64,000 nt of DNA, from positions 124,001 to 188,000 of the forward strand of contig NZ_BAGF01000152.1 in NCBI RefSeq assembly GCF_000308755.1. Direction: 5' to 3'. The notes beneath the pieces were generated by a model. It was given only the letters and a program-made list of their open reading frames with translations, was not told the origin of the DNA and made no database searches. This document shows, one piece after another, positions 1 through 7,883 of this stretch. The first letter of the stretch is position 1; each line of letters begins with the position of its first letter. This DNA comes from Nocardia pneumoniae NBRC 100136 (lineage in GTDB: Bacteria; Actinomycetota; Actinomycetes; Mycobacteriales; Mycobacteriaceae). Position numbers and translations under genes: made by a program.

Positions 1-23
1 TTGGTCCGGGAGAGACTGAGTAG

Positions 24-434
24 GTGATGCAGGACAGCGATCAGCTGATCGTGGTGGACGCCGCGAATGTCGTCGGCTCGCGCCCCGATGGATGGTGGCG
101 CGATCGTTCCGGTGCGGCACGGCGATTGCTCACGAAAATGTCCGGGCTCGAAGAGCGCTTGGAGCAACCGGCCGAGTTGATCGTCGTGCTGGAGGGAGCG
201 GCGAAGGCCGCGGTCGCCGGTGCGTCGGATCCGGAATTCGCCGACCTGCGTGTCGTGCAGGCGGACGGTTCGGGAGATGACGCGATAGTCGGTGTGGTGG
301 CCGCGGCGTTCGCGGCGAACGGCAATCGTCCGATCACAGTCGTGACGGCCGATCGCGGTCTCCGTGACCGTGTCGAGGCGATCGGGGCGAAGACGGTCGG
401 TCCTCGCTGGCTACTGGACCGCATCGGGTCGTAG
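24..434 (+). CDS. NYN/PIN-like domain protein
   Basis: A 136-residue protein. The N-terminus VVDAANVVGSRPDGWW, the middle acidic GSGDDAIVG and the C-terminal ITVVTADRGLRDRV fit the three acidic-residue clusters of the NYN/PIN-like nuclease fold. In that fold a short strand ending in D-x-x-N starts the domain and 'TADRGL' is the late acidic motif. Members of this fold cut RNA in a metal-dependent way; whether this one does is inferred. Some databases label close actinobacterial relatives NTP pyrophosphohydrolase, which the visible motifs do not obviously support. The start may be GTG 24 or the next codon, ATG 27. The gene is close to the window edge, so its upstream partner is unseen. Confidence 0.6.
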   Translation: MMQDSDQLIVVDAANVVGSRPDGWWRDRSGAARRLLTKMSGLEERLEQPAELIVVLEGAAKAAVAGASDPEFADLRVVQADGSGDDAIVGVVAAAFAANGNRPITVVTADRGLRDRVEAIGAKTVGPRWLLDRIGS

Positions 435-581
435 CGGTGGGGACGGCGGCAGCGCGAGCCCGGCTGGCTTGCGGCACGACCGCTGCCGGGCAGGTCAGGG
501 CTCGAACCGATATGTCGCGGCTCGGCACACCTTCGGCGTTTCACCTGTCCGTCCAGTCCGTTTTGGTGCACTCTGTGCGGT

Positions 582-932
582 ATGACCGCCTCCGACGCCG
601 TGGGGATGCCTCTGCTGTACCTGGTCGAGATCTCCGAGCCAGGGTATTTCAGCCAGCCGTGGTGGAAGATCGCCAGCGCGGGCGAGCCGAGCCAGGTCAC
701 TGCCGCGCTGATCGAGCTGGCCGTGCGGACCGAACGCGATATCCAGCGTGGTCGAAGCCACGGACGCTGCTGGTACCGCTACGACGTGCGGTGGTCCGAC
801 GGCGCCATGCTGGAATGTTTCCAGGGTGCCATCCGATCGGTGCTGATCCCGGGGGAGTTGCGCTGTCTGGCGCTCGCCATTTCCTCGGCCTCGGGCGCCA
901 CCTTGCGCTCCGCTGAGCGGCCGCCGCAGTAA
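582..932 (+). CDS. hypothetical protein, 116 aa
   Basis: I do not recognise this protein. It is 116 residues long, soluble, with no signal peptide or membrane segment, and rich in tryptophan (SQPWWKIASAG, GRCWYRYDVRWSDG). Codon use is G/C-biased at third positions like its neighbours, and no other long frame on this stretch looks like a protein, so I accept it as coding. It lies about 150 bp after the NYN-like gene on the same strand. No function can be assigned. Confidence 0.5.
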   Translation: MTASDAVGMPLLYLVEISEPGYFSQPWWKIASAGEPSQVTAALIELAVRTERDIQRGRSHGRCWYRYDVRWSDGAMLECFQGAIRSVLIPGELRCLALAISSASGATLRSAERPPQ

Positions 933-1489
933 GGGGCGTCCGTCGGGAACCGCGATGTGTGTTGCCCGGCTACTTCTTGGGGCGCTACCGCAGCAGAACA
1001 CTTGGCGAGCAGGTCGGTGAGGCCCCTGCCGAGTTGACGGCTCGGCGCATCCTGACTCGATCACCCCGCCGCTGCGAGGGCCGGAATCTCGGTCCGCGAA
1101 GCCGTAGGACGCCGCCCTTGCCGCCGTCCTTTGGCAAACAGTGCCGGTTCTGGTCTGGGCAAATCTCTCCAAGGGCGCAGATGTGTGCGGAGGTCGGCGC
1201 GGGCAAGAGCGGCCCGCGCCAATGACAAGTGGTCGCGCGGCGGCTGAGTAGGTTGCGAACACGCTCGTGTATCGGCGCGCCCCGTCCTCCACGCAGGCGA
1301 GGGTGCCATGCCTGTGGGTGTCGGTGCGCGGAGCCCAGCGACATGACGCGGCCCCACCGCACACCAAGGGTGGGACTGTGCCCACCCCTAGGGTTTGCTG
1401 GATGATCCCTGAGGTGCCTGGTTTCGAGGTTGTGGACGGCAGACAGTAGTAGCTGACCCAAAACGCCGTCCCTACCGAGGAACCACGAG
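933..1489. other. 557-bp intergenic region before the FAAL-PKS operon
   Basis: No convincing gene on either strand; the open frames here have arginine/proline-rich compositions typical of antisense shadows. Near its end is a 7-bp inverted repeat, GGGTGGG/CCCACCC with a 6-nt loop (1368-1387), followed at once by a CCCCTAGGGT stretch (1385-1394). This is the only visible candidate for control of the downstream biosynthetic operon. No regulator gene is adjacent. Confidence 0.4.
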
Positions 1490-3154
1490 ATGCAGCCGAG
1501 CTACGTTCACCACGTAAGGCAGCAAATTTTCGAATACGGGGAAACCAGGTCCTACACCTACCTTCACGAGGCGGGGCGCGAGCTTCGCGAGGAGGTCCTC
1601 ACCTATCTCGAACTCGACCGCGACGCCAGGGCTGTCGCCGCCTGGCTGGCGGACCGTCCGGAATCGGCCGAGCCGGTCGTCCTCCTCTATCACGACGGGC
1701 TGGCGTTCCTGCGGGCATTTCTCGGGTGCCTGTACGCGGGCGTGATCGCCGTTCCCGCGCCTTTGCCGCACGATGAGCGCAGCACCCGGCGGTTGGCGGG
1801 CATGATCGTGGACTCCGGGGCGCGACTGATCCTCACCACCCGCGACGTCCAGCCCCTTGTCGCGGCCGCGACCAGCGAGGTCGTCGCCGCGACCGACGGT
1901 CCGCTCGGCGACCCGGACGCGTGGCGGATGCCCGACATCGACTCGGGGACCATCGCCTTCCTCCAGTACACGTCGGGCTCGACGGGTACCCCCAAGGGCG
2001 TCGTCGTGACGCACGGCAACCTCATGCACAACCAAGCCGCCATCGCCTCGATCGGGCTGACCGATGCCGCGACAGGGGTCAGCTGGATTCCGCACTTCCA
2101 CGACATGGGCCTGATCGGTTCGCTGCTCGGGACGTTGTACGTCGGAGCGAACCTGGTGTTCATGGCGCCGACCACCTTTCTCAAGCGTCCGGTGCGCTGG
2201 CTCCGGGTCATCGACAGCTACCGGGCCACCTTCACCGCCGCACCGAACTTCGCCTATGACCTGATCGCCCGCCGGGTGACCGATGAGCAGGTGGCCGAAC
2301 TCGATCTCAGCACCCTCGACATCGTGATGAGCGGCGCCGAGCCGGTGCGGGAACGGACGATCGCGGCCGTGCTCGAGCGTTTCGCGCCCGCCGGCCTGCG
2401 ATCCACCGTCTTCCTGCCTGCCTACGGGCTGGCCGAGGTGACGCTGCTGGCCAGCGCAGGATCCATCGCCGCCGCGCCCGTCTACCTGGATCTCGGCCGC
2501 GAGACCCGGCTCGTCGGCTGTGGCCGGGCCGCCCGCGGTCTGGACATCCGCATCGTCGACCCGCGCACGCGGCAGCAGCTTTCGGAGGACGAGGTCGGCG
2601 AGATCTGGATTCGCGGTGACAGCGTGGCGGCGGGCTACTGGAACCGTCCCGAGGCGACCCGCGAGACCTTCGACGCGTACATCGGCGCCGAGGGCCCGTT
2701 CCTGCGCACCGGCGATCTCGGCCTGCTGCACGAGGACGAGCTGTTCGTCACCGGCCGCAGCAAAGATCTGCTGATCGTCAACGGCCGCAACATCTATCCG
2801 CAGGACATCGAAGAGCTGGTCCGCGAACTGCATCCGGCGCTCGCCGCCGCCGGTGTCGCCGTCTCCGTCGACGCGGAAGGACGGGAGCGACTCGTCGTGC
2901 TGCAGGGCGTGAAGACGGACCGGCAAGACGGCGCGACGCTCGCCGAGCTGTCCTCGGCGATCAAGAAGGCCGTCGCCCGCGGATTCGAGGTGGCCGCACC
3001 GAATGTCGTTCTCTTGGAACCACGATCGGTGCACCGCACCACCAGCGGCAAGGTCCAACGCGGCTCGATGCGCGAAGCGTTCCTGTGCGACCGCGTCGGT
3101 GGCGTCCTGCACGAAGATCTCGAACCGGCGCTGAGCCGATCTCTGACCGCCTGA
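1490..3154 (+). CDS. fatty-acyl-AMP ligase (FAAL)
   Basis: A 554-residue ANL-superfamily adenylating enzyme. The AMP-binding P-loop YTSGSTGTPKG is at residues 160-170. It is followed by SWIPHFHDMGLIGSLLG, the form typical of FAALs rather than acyl-CoA ligases, and later by YGLAEVTLLA and the hinge region RTGDLG/GRSKDLLIVNGRN. FAALs activate a fatty acid as acyl-AMP and pass it to a carrier protein instead of CoA. The start ATG has GAGGAA upstream. An ACP gene begins 30 bp downstream and a PKS follows, so this is probably the loading enzyme of that line. Acyl chain length cannot be read from the sequence. Confidence 0.9.
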   Translation: MQPSYVHHVRQQIFEYGETRSYTYLHEAGRELREEVLTYLELDRDARAVAAWLADRPESAEPVVLLYHDGLAFLRAFLGCLYAGVIAVPAPLPHDERSTRRLAGMIVDSGARLILTTRDVQPLVAAATSEVVAATDGPLGDPDAWRMPDIDSGTIAFLQYTSGSTGTPKGVVVTHGNLMHNQAAIASIGLTDAATGVSWIPHFHDMGLIGSLLGTLYVGANLVFMAPTTFLKRPVRWLRVIDSYRATFTAAPNFAYDLIARRVTDEQVAELDLSTLDIVMSGAEPVRERTIAAVLERFAPAGLRSTVFLPAYGLAEVTLLASAGSIAAAPVYLDLGRETRLVGCGRAARGLDIRIVDPRTRQQLSEDEVGEIWIRGDSVAAGYWNRPEATRETFDAYIGAEGPFLRTGDLGLLHEDELFVTGRSKDLLIVNGRNIYPQDIEELVRELHPALAAAGVAVSVDAEGRERLVVLQGVKTDRQDGATLAELSSAIKKAVARGFEVAAPNVVLLEPRSVHRTTSGKVQRGSMREAFLCDRVGGVLHEDLEPALSRSLTA

Positions 3155-3184
3155 CCGACCGATACCCCGTCGAGGAGCCCGAAC

Positions 3185-3451
3185 ATGTTCAGCACCGCCG
3201 TTACCTGCCCGGCAACCATCCAGGGTTGGCTCGTGGAGCGCGTGGCCGACTACACCGAACGCGCACCGCACCAGGTCGATCCCGCGGTCCCGCTCGCCGA
3301 GCTCGGCCTGGACTCCGTCTCGGCGGTCAACCTGTGCGGCGAGATCGAGGACCAGTGGTCGCTGGACGTGGATCCGACCCTGGTCTTCGATTACCCCACC
3401 ATCACCGACATCGCCGCTCATATCGCGGCCGAATTCGCCCTGGCCGCATGA
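3185..3451 (+). CDS. acyl carrier protein
   Basis: An 88-residue free-standing carrier protein. The phosphopantetheine attachment motif is LGLDSVSAVNL, with the serine in DSVS, followed by the helix III pattern DPTLVFDYPTI usual in ACPs. The RBS GAGGAG lies just upstream of the ATG. The stop overlaps the start of the PKS gene (ATGA), which implies translational coupling. Between a FAAL and a KS-AT-ACP protein it most likely carries the activated fatty-acyl starter to the KS. No phosphopantetheinyl transferase is encoded nearby. Confidence 0.88.
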   Translation: MFSTAVTCPATIQGWLVERVADYTERAPHQVDPAVPLAELGLDSVSAVNLCGEIEDQWSLDVDPTLVFDYPTITDIAAHIAAEFALAA

Positions 3452-6400
3452 CCGATATCGCCCTCGTCGGCCTCGACTGCCGATTCCCGCAAGCACCCGA
3501 TCCGGCCGCACTGTGGCAGCTGCTGATCGACGGACGCGACGTGATCTCCGACGTCCCGGCAAACCGTTGGAACGCCGACGACTTCCACGACCCGGCCGGT
3601 GCGCCCGGCACGATCAACACCCGCAGCGGCGGATTCATCGACGACGCCGATGCGTTCGACGACGAGTTCTTCGGCATCACCCCACGAGAAGCCGAGGCGA
3701 TGGACCCGCAACAGCGGTTGCTCTTGCAGACCACCTGGCGGGCGCTCGAGGACGCCACCCTCGATCCGCGCGGCGAGGCCGGTTCGCGGACCGGGGTCTT
3801 CGTCGGGGTGATGGCCAACGAGTGGGCCAACCTGCAGATGAGCGACTATGCGGCGATCACGCCGCAGCACGGCTCGGGCAACGGATACTTCATGACCGCC
3901 AACCGGCTGTCCTACCAATTCGACCTGAAGGGCCCGAGCATCGCGGTCGACACCGCCTGCTCGTCCTCGCTGGTGGCGATCCACCTCGCGTGCGCGGCAT
4001 TGGCTTCCGGAGAATGCGACCAGGCGATCGCCGGGGGCGTCAACCTCGTGCTCACCCCGGCCGTCGGGGTGTTCTACACCCAAGCCGGGCTCTCCGCGCC
4101 GGACGCGCGGTGCAAACCGTTCAGCGGCAACGCCGACGGCATCGTGCGGGGCGAGGGCGTTGCCGTGCTGGTGCTGCGGCGGCTGGCCGACGCGCAGGCC
4201 GCGGGCCTGCCGATCTACGCGGTGATCAAGGGCAGCGCGGTCAACTCCGACGGGCGAAGCAACGGCATCACCGCACCGAACCGCTGGGCGCAGCAGCAGG
4301 TGATCGGCGAGGCGTGCGACCGGGCCGCGGTCCTGCCCGAGGAGGTCGATTTCCTCGAGGCGCACGGCACCGGAACAGTGCTCGGCGACATGATCGAAGT
4401 CAAGGCGCTCGGGCAGTTGCACGCGAAGAACCGCGTGCGTCCCTGCGGAATCGGTTCCATCAAAGGCAATCTCGGCCACACCGAGGGAGCCGCCGGTGTC
4501 GCGGGCCTGATCAAGGCCGCGCTCGCGCTGCACCACGGGGTCGTTCCGCCGTCCAGGTTCGCCGACCAGGAGAACCCCCGGCTGCGGATGGCACAGCACG
4601 GCTTGCGGCTGCTCGCCGAACCGATGCCGCTGGAGCGGCCCGCGCACGGCGGTGTCAGCAGCTTCGGCATCGGCGGCACGAACGCCCACATCGTGCTCGG
4701 TAGTGCACCCGAGACGGCATCTCCCGCGTCGTCCGGCGTCGGTGTGCTCACCCTGTCGTCGAACGACACGGTCGGGCTGCGGCGCAACGCGCATCGCATG
4801 GCCGAGTCGTTGGCGGCCGTGCCGCCGGATCGCTTCGCGCAGCACTGCTGGACCAGCAATCGCGCCAAGGCGTCGGACCGACACCGGCTCGCGATCGTCG
4901 CCGCCGACCGCGACGACGCGATCGCACGTCTGCGAGGCGAGCTGGAATACGGTGTCGCGCAGCCGCTGCGCGTCGGCTGGATGTTCACCGGCCAAGGCTC
5001 GCAGTTCGCGGGCATGGCCAGGGCGTTGGACTCGGCGAGCCCATTGTTCCGGCGCGCCCTCGCGACGGTCGACCAGGCGATGACAGCCCACCTCGGCCGC
5101 TCGGTGCGCGAGCTGCTGCTCGACCAGCGCGCCGACATCGACCCGACCGAACTCGCGCAACCCGCGATCTTCGCCATGGAGTACGCGCTCGCCAAGTCGC
5201 TGGCCGACGCGGGCGTCCGGCCCGCATGGCTGATCGGACACAGCATCGGTGAATTCGCGGCCGCCGCGGTGGCCGGGGTGTTCGACCTGGACGACGCCTG
5301 CCGACTGGTCGTCGCACGCGGCGCACTGATGCAGCGGTTGCCGGACGGCGGCGCGATGCTCGCCGTGCGGGCCACCACCGAACAGATCGCCGAGCTGCTC
5401 GCGGACGAACCGGACGTCGCGCTCGCCGCCGTCAACGGACCAGGAGAACTCGTGCTCTCCGGTGCGGCCGCCGCGGTGGGCCGGATTCGGGATGCGCTCA
5501 CCGCGCGTGCGGTGAGCACCAAGGAACTCACCGTTTCGCACGCATTCCACAGTCCGCTGATGACGCCGATGCTGGAGCGGTTCGCGGCTGTCGCCCGCGA
5601 ATGCATCTATCGCGCACCGGTTCTTCCGATCTACTCGACCGTGCACGGCCGACTGCTCGGTGAACACGAAGCGATGGACGCCGCGTACTGGACCGAGCAC
5701 ATCCGTGCCACCGTCCGGTTCGGCGATGCCGTCGAGGCCGCTCTCGGCACCGATCCCACCCACGTGATCGAAGTCGGTCCGCGCCGCGTGCTCGCCGCTC
5801 TGGTCGGACGGATGCGTCCCGGCCTGGCGGCGCGCTGCCTGGCGCCGAGCCCGGGGCCCGCCGCGACCGGCGGCGAATTGGCCGAGACCCTGGCGGCGCT
5901 GTACCGCGACGGACTCGACCCGAACTGGGACGAGCTGTACGAACCGGCGCAGCGCGTGCGCCGCCGCCTGCCGGTGTACGAGTTCGGCACCGAGCACCGG
6001 TTCTGGGTCGAACCACCCACCGTCGGTTCGACTTCCGCCCCTACCGAGGAAACGACCATGGATCAGCTGATTTCGTTCTTCCGCGAGCAGAACGCGGTGC
6101 TGGCGAGCCTTGTGGCGGGCACGAGGCAAGACGGCGCGCCGCAACCGGCCGCCCCGCAAATGGTGGCGCCCCAGTCGCTCGCCCCGCAGACGGCGGCCGG
6201 GCCAACGGCCCTCGCGCCGGACGCGGCCGGTGTGGTCCGCGCGGAACTGGCCAGGGTGAGCGGATTCCCGGTCGATCGACTGCGCGACGCGCAGACCCTC
6301 AGCGACGACCTAGGATTCGACTCGCTGATGCTGACCGACCTGTTCGCCGGGCTCATCCGCAGGCTGCCCGGACTGACCATCGATCCCGCCTGGTTCAGCC

Positions 6401-7737
6401 GGACGACGACGCTCGGCGACGTGATCGGTTACGTCACCGGTCAAGTCGGCGCACCCGGTTCCGAGATGCCCGCCGCCACGCCGAGCGCGACGGTTCCGAG
6501 CGCGTCCGAACCCAGGCCCGCCGTCGAGCCGGAGTACCGGATCGGCGACTTCGCGGAGGTGAAGGCGATCGCCGACCGGGTCTCCGGGGTGGAAGCACTC
6601 GGCCTGTCCAATCCCTACTTCCTCGTCAACGATGGGATCACCGGCGACACCTCGGTGATCGACGGGGAGCCGGTGATCAACTTCTCCAGCTACAACTACC
6701 TGGGTCTGTCCGGCCATCCGGCGGTCGTCGCGGCCGTCCAGGACGCCGTGGCGCGCTACGGCAGTTCCTGCTCGGCCAGCCGGGTCCTCTCCGGGGAGAA
6801 GCCGGTGCACCGCGAGCTGGAGGCCGAACTCGCCGCCCTGCTCGGCACCGAGGACGCCATCGCGCTCGTGGGCGGCCACTCCACCAATGTCACGATCATC
6901 GGGCACCTGGTCGGTCCGGACGACCTCGTCATCCACGACGCCCTGGCGCACGACAGCATCCTGCAAGGCTGCAAGCTGTCGGGCGCGACGCGGCGGCCGT
7001 TCCCGCACAACGACCACGCCGCACTCGACCGGCTGCTCACCGAGATCCGGCATCAGTACCGGCGGGTGCTCATCCTGATCGAGGGCGTGTACAGCCAGGA
7101 CGGCGATATTCCCGATCTGCCCGCGATCATCGCGATCAAGAAGAAGCACAAGGCGCTGCTGATGATCGACGAGGCGCACAGCGTCGGCGTGCTCGGCGAA
7201 GGCGGCGGCGGAATCGGCGAGTACTTCGGCGTCGATCGCGGCGATGTCGAATTGTGGTCCGGCACCATGTCGAAGGCGCTGGCCGGTTGCGGAGGCTATG
7301 TCGCGGGCAGTGCGGAGCTGATCCGCTTCTTGAAATACACGACGCCTGGATTCGTCTACAGCGTCGGCATGACGCCGATGAACGCGGCCGCCTCCGCGGC
7401 GGCGATCCGCCAGCTGCGAGCCGACCGCGAGCCGCTCGAACGCCTGCGGCGCAACGCCCGGCTGTTCCTGCGCCTGGCCAGGGAAGCGGGGATCGACACC
7501 GGCGACAGCCACGACACACCGATCATTCCGTGCATCGTGGGCGACTCGCTGAAGACGCTGAAGCTGTCCAACGCACTGCTGCGCCGAGGCCTCAACGTCA
7601 ACCCGATCCTGTACCCGGCGGTGCCGGAAGACCTTGCGCGCCTCCGGTTCTTCGTCACCGCCTGCCATACCGAAGAGCAGATTCGCGACACCGTCAAGAT
7701 CCTCGCCGATGAACTCGGCATGCTTTCGGAGAGCTGA
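3448..7737 (+). CDS. KS-AT-ACP-alpha-oxoamine synthase (hybrid type I PKS)
   Basis: A 1429-residue multidomain protein. KS (about 1-420) has Cys171 (DTACSSS), His306 (EAHGTGT) and His344 (GNLGHTEG). AT (about 505-800) has Ser599 (GHSIGEF) and HAFH at 698-701, the malonyl-specific signature. ACP has Ser959 (LGFDSLML). The C-terminal 400 residues are a PLP-dependent alpha-oxoamine synthase (AONS/SPT/KBL family) with DEAHSVG at 1241 and Schiff-base Lys1276 (TMSKALAG). There is no KR, DH, ER or TE. One malonyl extension followed by decarboxylative release with an amino acid is the likely chemistry; the amino acid is unknown. The start is the ATG overlapping the ACP stop; the longer frame from 3085 lies inside upstream genes. 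A second RBS and ATG occur inside at 6058. Confidence 0.9.
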   Translation: MTDIALVGLDCRFPQAPDPAALWQLLIDGRDVISDVPANRWNADDFHDPAGAPGTINTRSGGFIDDADAFDDEFFGITPREAEAMDPQQRLLLQTTWRALEDATLDPRGEAGSRTGVFVGVMANEWANLQMSDYAAITPQHGSGNGYFMTANRLSYQFDLKGPSIAVDTACSSSLVAIHLACAALASGECDQAIAGGVNLVLTPAVGVFYTQAGLSAPDARCKPFSGNADGIVRGEGVAVLVLRRLADAQAAGLPIYAVIKGSAVNSDGRSNGITAPNRWAQQQVIGEACDRAAVLPEEVDFLEAHGTGTVLGDMIEVKALGQLHAKNRVRPCGIGSIKGNLGHTEGAAGVAGLIKAALALHHGVVPPSRFADQENPRLRMAQHGLRLLAEPMPLERPAHGGVSSFGIGGTNAHIVLGSAPETASPASSGVGVLTLSSNDTVGLRRNAHRMAESLAAVPPDRFAQHCWTSNRAKASDRHRLAIVAADRDDAIARLRGELEYGVAQPLRVGWMFTGQGSQFAGMARALDSASPLFRRALATVDQAMTAHLGRSVRELLLDQRADIDPTELAQPAIFAMEYALAKSLADAGVRPAWLIGHSIGEFAAAAVAGVFDLDDACRLVVARGALMQRLPDGGAMLAVRATTEQIAELLADEPDVALAAVNGPGELVLSGAAAAVGRIRDALTARAVSTKELTVSHAFHSPLMTPMLERFAAVARECIYRAPVLPIYSTVHGRLLGEHEAMDAAYWTEHIRATVRFGDAVEAALGTDPTHVIEVGPRRVLAALVGRMRPGLAARCLAPSPGPAATGGELAETLAALYRDGLDPNWDELYEPAQRVRRRLPVYEFGTEHRFWVEPPTVGSTSAPTEETTMDQLISFFREQNAVLASLVAGTRQDGAPQPAAPQMVAPQSLAPQTAAGPTALAPDAAGVVRAELARVSGFPVDRLRDAQTLSDDLGFDSLMLTDLFAGLIRRLPGLTIDPAWFSRTTTLGDVIGYVTGQVGAPGSEMPAATPSATVPSASEPRPAVEPEYRIGDFAEVKAIADRVSGVEALGLSNPYFLVNDGITGDTSVIDGEPVINFSSYNYLGLSGHPAVVAAVQDAVARYGSSCSASRVLSGEKPVHRELEAELAALLGTEDAIALVGGHSTNVTIIGHLVGPDDLVIHDALAHDSILQGCKLSGATRRPFPHNDHAALDRLLTEIRHQYRRVLILIEGVYSQDGDIPDLPAIIAIKKKHKALLMIDEAHSVGVLGEGGGGIGEYFGVDRGDVELWSGTMSKALAGCGGYVAGSAELIRFLKYTTPGFVYSVGMTPMNAAASAAAIRQLRADREPLERLRRNARLFLRLAREAGIDTGDSHDTPIIPCIVGDSLKTLKLSNALLRRGLNVNPILYPAVPEDLARLRFFVTACHTEEQIRDTVKILADELGMLSES
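6039..6060 (+). promoter_or_regulatory. internal RBS and start codon inside the PKS gene
   Basis: CCCTACCGAGGAA followed six bases later by an in-frame ATG (6058). The same 13 bases precede the FAAL start (1470-1482). Initiation here would give a 559-residue ACP-oxoamine synthase beginning MDQLISFFREQN, which reads like a natural N-terminus. The upstream KS-AT part ends in the usual post-AT motif YEFGTEHRFW. Confidence 0.5.
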
Positions 7738-7883
7738 TCCGCGCCGGGCTTGCGAGAGTGCCACCGAGACTTGCGCCGTGCACGTCGACGCGCCGGTGGC
7801 CGCTGTAGCATCGGGCTTGTTGTTGGGCTGATGAAGGTCGTTGCTGCCGACCGTAGCGACCGCATCGGAGGTACCCGGCAGCA

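Noticed and set aside
495..1385. 296-codon minus-strand frame
   Set aside because: Covers a real small gene and intergenic DNA; arginine/alanine-rich, no RBS, no motif.
3085..3447. N-terminal extension of the PKS frame
   Set aside because: It overlaps the end of the FAAL gene and the whole ACP gene in another frame and is arginine-rich; the ATG overlapping the ACP stop is the natural start.
3418..6159. 913-codon open frame opposite the PKS
   Set aside because: Antisense shadow of a GC-rich gene; composition (R/G/H/E repeats) and lack of any motif show it is not coding.
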